This document shows positions 55,924 to 64,000 of a stretch of DNA of 64,000 bases, in pieces. The stretch's first letter is position 1, and each line of letters begins with the position of its first letter. A program made the position numbers and the translations under genes. The notes beneath the pieces were generated by a model, which saw only the letters and a list, made by a program, of their open reading frames with translations, had not been told where the DNA came from and made no database searches. The DNA comes from Spiroplasma sabaudiense Ar-1343 (lineage in GTDB: Bacteria > Bacillota_I > Bacilli_A > Mycoplasmatales > Mycoplasmataceae), in NCBI RefSeq assembly GCF_000565215.1, contig NZ_CP006934.1, positions 992,001 through 1,056,000 on the forward strand, read 5' to 3'.

Positions 55924-56964
55924 TTAAAATTTGTGTTCGTTTTTATCTCTTATTGAAGCAATTTCAAATCAGTCATCAATACGTTTTTCGTATTGTTTAG
56001 CTCCTTCAATAACTGTCAATAATGGATCTTTAGCACAACGAACTGGTAGTTGGAATATTGATGAAAAGTATTGGTCAATACCTCTCAATAATGCTCCCCC
56101 ACCACAAATAGTGATACCGTTTTTAATGATGTCTCCAGCTAGTTCTTCAGGTGTGCTTTCCATTACTTCAACAATTAAATCTGTAATTTTTGAAAATGGT
56201 GCTAATAGCGCATTTCTGATTTCTTCTGGGGTCACAATAACTTCTCTTGGTAATCCTGAAATTACATCACGTCCAAATGCTCTAAATGTTCTTGAGTTAT
56301 CTAGTTTAGCTAATGAACCAATTTCTTTTTTAATTTGTTCTGCAGTTTTATCACCAATTAGAACATTATATTCTGAACGAATGTATTTACGAATTTCTTC
56401 GTCAAATGAGTTACCAGCAGCTTTTAATGATCTTGAAATAACAATATCTCCAGATGCAATTATTGCAACATCAGTAGTTCCCCCACCAATATCTAATACT
56501 AAATTACCTTGTGGTAAGTCAATGTTAATCCCCGCTCCAATTGCTGATAATTTTACTTCTTCTTCAATTAAAACATGCTTTGCTCCCATATCTGAAACAA
56601 CTTGTCTTAGAGCACTTCTTTCTAATTCAGTAACTCCACTTGGACATGCTAGAACAACTAAAGCATTTTTTAAAACTTCCCCAACTTTAATACGTTGGAA
56701 AATAATTTTAATTAAATCTTTGGCTGCATCCATGTCTGAGATAACTCCGTCGACTAAAGGAACTACCATACGAATATCTTCGTTTGTTTTTCCTATCATA
56801 TCGTAAGCGCTTTCTCCAACGAATAATACCTCGTTTGTCTTAGTGCTGTATGCCATTGTTGAAGGTTCGTTATAAATAATACCTTGTCCTCCTAAATAAG
56901 CAATTATATTTGCTGTTCCTAAGTCAAGGGCTACGAATTCTTTTTTACTATTTCAATCTGCCAT
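55924..56964 (-). CDS. mreB: MreB actin homologue (paralogue F)
   Basis: 346 residues. Start ATG 56962-56964 (MADWNSKKEFVALDLGTAN) with strong RBS GAGGAGG. Motifs: VALDLGTANIIAYLGGQG, LIEEEVKLSAIGAG, LDIGGGTTDVAII, GITICGGGALLRGID. Active site intact. It groups with A, B and C by CPSGVTELER. Divergently placed from rnmV with a 90-bp spacer. Confidence 0.95.
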
Positions 56965-57053
56965 TATATCCTCCTCTATAGAAAACCCTTCGCATAAATT
57001 ATATAATATTTCAGAATAAAATGCTACTATTATAGCAATAAAGGTGTGAATAA

Positions 57054-57581
57054 ATGCAGATAAAACAACTGATAGTAGTCGAAGGGAAAACAGATACAGC
57101 AAAATTAAAAAAAATTTTTGGTTCTCAAATTGAAACAATCGAAACAAATGGTTTAAATGTTAATTCTGATTTACTAAATATTTTAGAAAAAATAAATAAC
57201 ACTCGCGGAATTATTATCTTTACCGATCCAGATGGACCCGGTCAAAAAATTCGCGAACAAATCAATTTAGGATTAAGCCAAGAGGTTATTAACGCTTTTA
57301 TTTCTCGACCTGATAACTGAACAAAAGAAAAAATTGGCATTGCCGAAGCTGATGAGATGCAAATTAAAACTGCCTTAAGTGCATCGATTATTTTTTCTAA
57401 GGTGGGGCTTGAATCAATTACCTGAGAAGATTATATTAAACACGATTTTTATTTGGCTAGCAATCGAAAAATTATTGCAAGTTATTTTAACTGATCAAGT
57501 AAAATAAATTCTAAGACTTTGTTTAAATGATTAAACTGAAGTGGTCAAACAGTTGAAGATATAAATAAAATTTTAAAATAG
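57054..57581 (+). CDS. rnmV: Ribonuclease M5
   Basis: 175 residues: Toprim domain with LIVVEGKTDTAKLK near the N-terminus and IIIFTDPDGPGQKIR, which carries the acidic metal-binding pair. RNase M5 matures 5S rRNA. It is followed after 16 nt by rsmA, the usual firmicute/mollicute gene order, so the assignment is firm. Several TGA-coded Trp near the C-terminus. Confidence 0.93.
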
Positions 57582-57597
57582 AAAGTTGGAATTATCA

Positions 57598-58413
57598 ATG
57601 TTTGCAAAAAAACAATTTGGTCAAAATTTTATTACCGATAAAAATTTAATTTTAAAAATTATTAGTCTACTGGATTCTGAACCCGACCAGCTGGTTATTG
57701 AAATTGGTCCAGGACAAGGAGCTTTAACAAAGGTTTTGGTTGAGAAATACCGCCACGTTTTGGCAATTGAAATCGACAAAGATCTTGAAAGTTTTTTAAA
57801 AGCAGAGATTCCAAATAATAATTTTGAGCTAGTAATGGCTGATATCTTAACTTTTGATTTAAGTAATTACTTAAAAAACCAAAAAAAAATTTATAAAAAA
57901 ATTTCAATTATTTCAAACCTTCCTTACTACATCACAAGTGAAATAATTTTCAAAACATTTTTGAACTCAGAGCATCTAGATAAAGCAATTTTCATGACCC
58001 AAAAAGAGGTGGCTCAAAGAATTACCGCCACGGTTGGTGAAAACAATTATAATAACTTATCGGTTGCAGCTGAACTATATTCGCACAAAAAATATGAGTT
58101 CACGGTTCGAAAGCAAATGTTTAATCCCGTTCCAAAAGTTGACTCAGCCATTATTTCGTTTAACTTTAACAAACCAAGCTTCAATATTGGTTTGGAGGAT
58201 AAAATAAAGGTAAATGAAATGGTGCGAAAATTATTTAACAACCGTCGTAAAACAATTTTAAATAATCTAGGAAATTTAATCGGTGATAAAAGTCGGGCAC
58301 AAAAAATTTTAGAAAGTTTGGGAATAGATTTTCAATTACGTCCAGAAGTAATTAGCACTTCTGAGTATTTGCAAATTTACAAACTAGTGGGTGACTTTAA
58401 AAATGAAGATTAA
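57598..58413 (+). CDS. rsmA: 16S rRNA dimethyladenosine transferase
   Basis: 271 residues (KsgA). Start ATG 57598 (MFAKKQFGQNFITDKN). Motif I VIEIGPGQGALTKVL for SAM, catalytic motif IV SNLPYYITS, and a C-terminal helical domain. It dimethylates two adjacent adenosines near the 3' end of 16S rRNA. Overlaps ispE by 11 nt. Confidence 0.97.
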   Translation: MFAKKQFGQNFITDKNLILKIISLLDSEPDQLVIEIGPGQGALTKVLVEKYRHVLAIEIDKDLESFLKAEIPNNNFELVMADILTFDLSNYLKNQKKIYKKISIISNLPYYITSEIIFKTFLNSEHLDKAIFMTQKEVAQRITATVGENNYNNLSVAAELYSHKKYEFTVRKQMFNPVPKVDSAIISFNFNKPSFNIGLEDKIKVNEMVRKLFNNRRKTILNNLGNLIGDKSRAQKILESLGIDFQLRPEVISTSEYLQIYKLVGDFKNED

Positions 58414-59116
58414 AGCATATGCCAAAGTTAATTTGTATCTTAAAGTTCAGCCAAATAAAAAACCAAATAAATTACACAAAATAAATTCCCTAATTACAAT
58501 GGTTGAAGATTTATATGATGTGATTGAAATTAAAAAAAGTTCAAGCTTTGGCATAACTTTAAAAACAAATGTTTCAGAAATAAATAACGCAAATAATTAT
58601 GCTTTTATTGCCGCAGCAATGTTTTTAAAATTTTACAGATTGAAAACTGGGGTTGAAATCAAAATAATCAAAAACATTCCTTTAGGCTCTGGGCTTGGCG
58701 GGGGAAGTAGTAATGCTATCTCAACACTAAATTTAATGGCAATTATTTTTGAAAAAAAATTATCTCCATTTTTGATAAAAAAAGTCTGTCAAAAAATTGG
58801 TTTTGATAGTTATTTTTTTGCTTCAAATTTTAAAAGTGCAGTTGTTAAGGGTTTTGGTCAAAAAATAATGCCGATCAGTGTTAAAGAAAAAATTTATAAA
58901 AAAGATTTGATTTTGAGTCCAAAAATTAATTGCAACACAGGAAAAGTTTATCAAAAGTATGATGAAATTTTTGACAACAAATTTTTGAGTGATAAAAATA
59001 GTTTAACCCAAGCTTGCTTGGCGCTTTATCCTGAGCTTTTAGGTGTTTATAAAAGTCATGAGAAAATAATTTTAAGTGGAAGTGGTTCTACATTTATTAA
59101 AATAAACGCGGATTAA
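58403..59116 (+). CDS. ispE: 4-diphosphocytidyl-2-C-methyl-D-erythritol kinase
   Basis: 237 residues. Start ATG 58403 (MKIKAYAKVNLYLKV). GHMP-kinase ATP motif PLGSGLGGGSSNAIST around residue 95 and a C-terminal ILSGSGSTF loop. Enzyme of the MEP isoprenoid pathway. It is shorter than typical IspE (~280), mainly at the C-terminal end. Gene order rnmV-rsmA-ispE is the classical arrangement. Confidence 0.92.
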   Translation: MKIKAYAKVNLYLKVQPNKKPNKLHKINSLITMVEDLYDVIEIKKSSSFGITLKTNVSEINNANNYAFIAAAMFLKFYRLKTGVEIKIIKNIPLGSGLGGGSSNAISTLNLMAIIFEKKLSPFLIKKVCQKIGFDSYFFASNFKSAVVKGFGQKIMPISVKEKIYKKDLILSPKINCNTGKVYQKYDEIFDNKFLSDKNSLTQACLALYPELLGVYKSHEKIILSGSGSTFIKINAD

Positions 59117-59152
59117 TAAAATTTTCAATAAAAGTTAATATCATTTACAGCA

Positions 59153-59167
59153 GGGTGGGTGGTGTGG
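59153..59167 (+). other. G-rich motif before secreted-protein gene
   Basis: GGGTGGGTGGTGTGG, resembling the element at 40122-40133 before the RIP genes. Four G-runs close together; possible G-quadruplex or regulator site. Confidence 0.4.
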
Positions 59168-59185
59168 CAGATGGAGATAATTTGT

Positions 59186-60139
59186 ATGAAAAAAATAATT
59201 AGCCTTATTGGTGTTGCAGCAATTAGTTGTTCAAGCTTGCTACCAATAATAAATAATCAAGAATCACAAGAACAAAATGTTGAGATTTTAGAATTGAATT
59301 ATAGCGTTGACACCAGCCGCTATGCTGATGAAAATAAAGGACAAGCTCTTCCAGGAATATATGATGAAACAGAAAGCTTCAAACAGTTTATTACTGATTC
59401 TAGGGAAAAACTAGGAAAAACAAACTACGAAGATTTTACCGTTAAAAGTAGCATCAGTAATTTTGAAGAGCCTAGCAACTCAAGCAAAAGAAGAGATGCA
59501 CTTCTCTTGGAAAAAGTTTTAAAATCAGAAAAATACGAAATTATTGGGACCAACGCAGTAGTAACTGAGCACAACGAAACTGAAAGTTTTTTTGATTTTT
59601 ATACAATAGTTGAAATTGATAACAATCCAACTTATATAGACTTAAATGGTTATGATAAAAATCAAAAATTTAATAGTAATGAATTGTCTGGGGGTTATAA
59701 AAATACATTTATAGTTGAAGTGACTCCAAAAAATTCACAAACATTTAAGTTTCAAAAAGGTCAAGTAATAACAAACGGACAAGAAACAGAATTTGTTGGC
59801 CTAGTAGAATACATCAATGAAATAAAAACTTATATAAAATTAAATAAAATTGAAGAAAGCCAATTGCATGTAGAAAGCTGATATGTCGCTGCTCCAATTT
59901 CTCGTTTTGAAAACGACAAATGAACGAAAGCAGAAGATCCAACTTGAATATTTTTTGGAAATGATACTTATATAAGCGCTAAAATCGTGTTCAATCTTTC
60001 AACTCCCGAAAACCCCAAGATAGCTTTAGTATTAGAAAGCCGATCAGGAATGTATACTTTATTAGTGGCAACGCCAAATAAAATGCAAGAAAAAGGTGTA
60101 GGAAATTATTTAACAAACTTTTTGGTAGTAATTGACTAA
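59186..60139 (+). CDS. Secreted protein of unknown function
   Basis: 317 residues; ATG 59186 with GGAG upstream. Signal peptide MKKIISLIGVAAISCSSLLP; the Cys is followed by Ser-Ser and is a weak lipobox candidate. Mature part is Glu/Asn-rich: IYDETESFKQFITDSREKLG, ESFFDFYTIVEID, YVAAPISRFEND, SRSGMYTLLV. No catalytic motif was found. The early 'FKQFITDSREKLG' is faintly like the first helix of RIPs, but the Glu-x-x-Arg helix is absent, so I do not call it a RIP. Confidence 0.75.
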
Positions 60140-60196
60140 ATATCTACATGTAAAATATTAAAAATTTTTGAATTTTACAAGTATTAAATTTAAAAC

Positions 60197-60252
60197 AAAA
60201 AAATCAGCTCTTTTTAATACCATTATGGTATTAATTATGCTGATTTTTTTAT
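60197..60252. terminator. Bidirectional terminator
   Basis: Arms AAAAAAATCAGC and GCTGATTTTTTT, with a second inner stem TAATACCA / TGGTATTA. Confidence 0.85.
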
Positions 60253-60323
60253 GTAATTATTAATAAATGTCCAACAGACAATTGATTTACAATCTTATAC
60301 TATGAATTTAATTATTTTGTAGT

Positions 60324-62075
60324 TTATTTAAATTTCATTCCACTTGGTGCATTATTCATAATCTGATCAACTGTTAATCTGTCAATATTTGTTCCAAATG
60401 AAAAGTAGCTTTTTGAAGCACTGTTTGCAAGTCCAGATGAAAAATAGCTAATTCTAACATTGAAATTCTGAGGGTTTGTAGCAGTTTCGCTATAAAAATG
60501 AACATAACCATCTTCTGTAATTCTCATTGATCCTAAACTAGTATTTGTTAAGTAAGTGGAACTAGCAAGGATTGGTGTTAATTCAAGTTTTTTGGCAATT
60601 GCTAAAGCCTCTGGGTTTGAATCGATTAAGTCATCAAAGTAGTCACTTGCCAGAACAGATGTTCCTGCTGGAATTTCATTTCATCTCTCTGGTTTATTAA
60701 TATAAAAAACTAAATCGGGATTAGACTCCTGAGTTGTATTTTCATCAATATTAAAAAGAGCTTTTAGCAAAAATCAAGAGTCGCTATAAAATTGACTAAC
60801 TAATTCTTTTGTATTTGCAATTTGATTCAATTTTTGACGAACACCAATTAAAACTTTTGGTAATTCAAATTCGGTATTCAAAAATTTTATTTTAAAATTT
60901 GAAATCTCGGCTTTAAATAAAGCAATAACGTTTTCGTCTTTTTCTGGATTAATGACAAATTTAGAACCTTGTTTTTCAAGTAAATCCTTAAAAGTGGCTT
61001 TTGAAACATTACTATAGTTATATTCTAAATTAAAAGGATTCATTGCTTTTGCCATTCCTTGAAAGCCTTCAATCTTATTATCAATATCTGGGATTTTTGT
61101 TTCTACTGGTTGATTTGCAAAGCTAGAGTCATTATTTCCTAAATCATCTAAAATTCTATCCTCAATTTCTTTGTCACCCCAAAGGGCATTTCGAAGATTA
61201 ATGTGATTTTTTACGTATTCAACTTTGGTGTAAACTACTGAAGAGTCTCGTGAGTCAGCTTCGCTTGTTGTTAGGATAACTTCCCCAGCCCTTTCAAATC
61301 CACCAGTATCGCTAACAACTTTATCAATTAAAGTATTTATGTTATTTTTTAATTCTAAATCAGTTTTAATTGCAGTCGCACTGTTTTTAAGGTTACCTTT
61401 ATCACTTTTGTAAGTAAAATTGTTTGCATTAATTTCATCATTGATTAAGTTAAAATAGTTTTCTTTTGCTTGATCAAATAATTTTGCAGTGTCTAATTCT
61501 CCAAAAATATTAATTAGTGATTCAAATTTAATATCCTCTGACTCTTCTTCCCCGGTTTTATCTTTAAAAGCAACGCTACTTTGAATACCCACTTGTAAAG
61601 TAACAGAATTTACTAGCGGTTTTGAGACAACTTTAATCGTACTTATTGAAAATCCGCCCTTTAGTGGATTTTGAGAATTTATCAACAGCTGTGAGAAGTT
61701 AATATTTTTAACCACTTGGCTATTAACCTCAGAGATTATGTTATTTCAATTAATGACTTTTGAACTTATTGTGTTGCTGACATCAACAAAGGCATCTGAC
61801 TTAATGTCATTGAAGTCTTCGGCTTTTTCAGCAAAGTCTTCAACCATTCAATTTTCAAAAATTTCATTTTTCTCATATAAGCTATAAAACTTATCAAAAT
61901 CATTTTTTAAATTTTTTTGAAAAATAGCTCCAACTGTTGAGATCATTTCATTTTTGACAGCATCAAAGTCAAATTCTTCCTCAGGGTTTGTTGTATTGTT
62001 GTTGCAAGCAATTACACTAAGTGGTGCTGAAACCACAATGCTTGATGTTGCAAGAATTGATAGTAATTTTTTCAT
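60324..62075 (-). CDS. Paralogous mollicute lipoprotein, copy 8
   Basis: 583 residues. Signal peptide MKKLLSILATSSIVVSAPL... with VIACN lipobox; start 62073-62075 preferred over an upstream ATG because it opens the signal peptide. Family blocks: 'VKNEMISTVGAIFQKNLKNDFDKFY', 'VKNINFSQLLINSQNPLKGGF', 'TEFELPKVLIGVRQKLNQIANTKEL'. It is separate from the other copies and diverged. Function unknown. Confidence 0.84.
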
Positions 62076-62216
62076 GTTTGTTTTTTCCTTTTCATAATTG
62101 GCTTTTAGCATATTAACATTATAAGTGTTTATTGTAAAAAAACAACTATAAGTGTTATAAACTCTTATTTTTTTTAAATTATAAATTATAAAGGCAGTGA
62201 TTAACTAATCAAATTT

Positions 62217-62250
62217 AAAGCCCCTCAGCAGTTTGAGCTGAGGGGCTTTA
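62217..62250 (-). terminator. Terminator of the second peroxiredoxin gene
   Basis: Stem AAAGCCCCTCAGC / GCTGAGGGGCTTT, 12 nt past the stop; the T-tract is short. Confidence 0.75.
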
Positions 62251-62261
62251 AAAATTAATTG

Positions 62262-62687
62262 TTACAGTTTCATAATAACTTCGTCAATGTGACTTGATGT
62301 ATCAACACTTCTAAGCTCATGTAAAACATTTAAATTATTATCTAAAATAAAAGTAGATCTGTCTTCCTCTGCGGGTTCAGTACTTGTAATTACTTTAAAC
62401 TCATTGTGTAAAGTTAAGTCCGAGTCACTTATTAGGGAGAAATTTATCATGCAAGATTTTGCAAATTTTTCTTGTTCAGGAACGCTATCTCTAGAAACTC
62501 CTACAACATTGTAGCCCTTATCGTTAATTGCCATTGCTTTTTTTTCATAAGCTTTTAATTCCATTGCACAGTGATCTGCGTTTGCGACTGGGTAAAAGAA
62601 CAATACCAATCCTTTTTGACCGGTCAATTCACTTAGCATTTTTGATTCACTATTTTCTAGCATGTATTTTTTGGTTTTTCAATTCAT
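62262..62687 (-). CDS. bcp: Peroxiredoxin (Bcp/PrxQ type), second copy
   Basis: 141 residues, same length as the copy at 10992. Start ATG 62685-62687 (MNWKTKKYMLENSESK) with a very strong RBS GAGGAGG. Active-site region FFYPVANADHCAMELKAYE: the peroxidatic Cys is kept, but the Thr/Pro before it are changed and the second nearby Cys is missing, so it is probably a 1-Cys form. 'EEDRSTFILDNN' confirms the family. Confidence 0.9.
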
Positions 62688-62960
62688 ATTTTACCTCCTC
62701 TATTTTTTGATTAGAAATAAAAAATTAGGATAATAAAATCACAGCATTAGTTTTACTGCAAATAATAAGCTTATAATTTTGCAAGATCTAAAGCATTTTA
62801 AAATATTATTGTATTTTTAAATTATAGAGATTTAAGATTATGTATTTAATGCTTTAAATCAAGAGGTCGGAGACTACTGTCAATTAGTCAGAACCTTACT
62901 AAGATAATAAACCTTTATTAAAAAATGTGTTAAAAAATAAAAAATTTACTTTAATAATTA

Positions 62961-63425
62961 TTATCTAAGCATGCATTTTTTTGAAATTCTTTTGTAGACC
63001 ATGACTTTGCAATCTTCATCTGCAAAGCGATCAAAAACAAAGACTCCTAAGAAGTGGTAACCAATTTTTTCTTTCTCAAAAAACTTACCAAAAACAACTA
63101 AATTAAGATTTTTTTGCTTCTGTGATAACTTAATGCGGTTTTCTGTTGTTTTGTGAGTGTCGACTTGAAAAATTTTAGTTAAATCTTTACTTGGATAAGT
63201 TGCATAACCATTAAGAATTTCTTTTTCGCGATTCTTGTCCAAGACAAAATTAGGAAATCAGACCTGTTCATTTTCACTAATTTTATAGGTCCCTGTTAAG
63301 CTTGAGATATTATTTTCGTCTGTAAACAAACTTGAAATCACATCCAAAATTGTTCTAAAAGTAATTCTATCGTCGGTTGTGATTTCTTTCTTTTTTAATA
63401 TTTCATGAATTAAACTATTTGACAT
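62961..63425 (-). CDS. Hypothetical protein
   Basis: 154 residues. Start ATG 63423-63425 with RBS AGAGGG. Sequence: a helical first third (MSNSLIHEILKKKEITTDD), then SLTGTYKISENEQVWFPNFV, NGYATYPSKDLTKIF and a beta-rich end (NLVVFGKFFEKEKIGYHFLG). I do not recognise a family; the last part vaguely recalls DNA-associated domains found at helicase C-termini. It lies next to a PD-(D/E)XK nuclease gene in the same direction, which supports a link to nucleic acids. Confidence 0.6.
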
Positions 63426-63575
63426 CTTTAAACCCTCTTTTATACACTTAAAGTATACATTTTTTTGCTTTTAGTTTCATCTTTTAGGTAAATAATAAGT
63501 GTTTTATTTAAAAACTTTAATTGTTGGACCATAATGTCAAAGTTAATTGTCAGGTTGATGATGTATTTTCAACCA

Positions 63576-64000
63576 TTAAAAGCAATTTTGATATTCGATA
63601 GTTTTTCTAAGTTCTTCAATTTGTTGTTGGGCTTGGTGAATTTGCTCTTCTGTAAAATTGTAATGAGCTTCATTGCGACTGTTATAAACTTCAAAATAAT
63701 CAATTTGAGTAACTTCAGGGAACAGGCCCAGGATTAGAATTTCATAGAGCTTTAACTGCAAAATTTCTTTCTCATGATTTAATCTTGAAGTTGTTTTAAA
63801 GTCAACTAGGTGTCATTTGTCATTTTTATCTAAATATAAAAGGTCAAAAGTACCATTAAATTTACCATTTGATAGCGACAATTCACTATAAACCTCTTTT
63901 TCTTTAATGGAATTTAGTTTGTTTTTAATTCAATGGTATTCATTAATGTGGGTTCTAACTGTCCCGCCTTGTAAAGAATGCTCGCAATAGTGGTCTTCAA
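63576..64000 (-). CDS. PD-(D/E)XK nuclease domain protein (partial, N-terminus missing)
   Basis: Only the last 141 residues are in the window. Motifs: LSNGKFNGTFDLLYLDKND followed by WHLVDFKTTSRLNHEKEIL, the D...D-x-K pattern of RecB/Cas4-like nucleases, then a helical end (EEQIHQAQQQIEELRKTI). Such domains cut DNA or RNA ends. No cas gene is visible nearby, so a RecB-like or stand-alone nuclease is as likely. Confidence 0.75.

Noticed and set aside
55931..56806. Long plus-strand frame across an mreB gene
   Set aside because: Antisense of mreB; similar frames lie opposite every mreB copy because of the conserved codons.
59186..60139. Third RIP toxin
   Set aside because: The N-terminal helix is faintly similar, but the Glu-x-x-Arg helix and the WGxxS motif are missing.
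63576..64000. Cas4 gene
   Set aside because: The D...DFK motif fits many RecB-like nucleases; the Cys cluster of Cas4 is not seen and no other cas gene is near.

Overview
The window looks like a piece of chromosome from a Spiroplasma (Mollicutes). It is very AT-rich, and nearly every gene reads through in-frame TGA codons at positions that need Trp (for example the GH18 DGLDIDWE motif), so genetic code 4 applies. Six mreB genes encode bacterial actins in what should be a wall-less cell, and lipoproteins with near-identical MKKLLSILA-type signal peptides recur. Taken together these point to Spiroplasma rather than Mycoplasma. All gene coordinates below are read with TGA = Trp.

Layout. 1-9.4 kb: two secreted GH18 chitinase-like lipoproteins carrying 2 and 5 copies of an ~80-residue repeat, one member of a large paralogous lipoprotein family, an RpiR-type regulator, an ABC exporter, and a small lipoprotein built from the same repeat. 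9.4-11.4 kb: a PAP2-type membrane phosphatase and a peroxiredoxin. 11.5-29.7 kb: a sugar region. On the minus strand lie rpiR(murR-like), murP, murQ, a small membrane gene and a TauE/SafE permease. A second minus-strand operon holds PTS EIIA, mupG, EIIB, EIIC with a long coiled-coil tail, a small membrane gene, a second mupG and a BadF/NagK-like kinase. Between them are three tandem lipoprotein genes, separated by decayed fragments of murQ, rpiR, the small gene and the kinase, which are remnants of a tandem triplication. Together the genes can import MurNAc, and probably MurNAc-GlcNAc disaccharide, split it, phosphorylate the GlcNAc and convert MurNAc-6-P to GlcNAc-6-P. That is peptidoglycan-fragment catabolism in an organism without peptidoglycan.

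30.9-38.3 kb: three more lipoprotein paralogues, two of them divergent with a shared promoter dyad. 38.5-45.2 kb: four mreB genes on the minus strand, interrupted on the plus strand by two tandem secreted proteins that carry the full active-site signature of ribosome-inactivating proteins (RIPs, ricin A-chain-like rRNA N-glycosidases). 45.4-54.7 kb: three ABC transporters around a small secreted protein of unknown function. 54.7-57 kb: a divergent mreB3-like gene and a sixth mreB. 57-59.1 kb: the housekeeping set rnmV-rsmA-ispE. 59.2-64 kb: another secreted protein, the eighth lipoprotein paralogue, a second peroxiredoxin, a hypothetical gene and a truncated PD-(D/E)XK nuclease running off the right edge.

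No tRNA, rRNA, CRISPR array, transposase or phage gene was recognised. The most notable items are the RIP-like toxin pair inside the mreB array, the MurNAc/GlcNAc salvage system with its EIIC coiled-coil fusion, the decayed triplication, and the short inverted repeats placed just upstream of the ribosome binding sites of several mreB genes.
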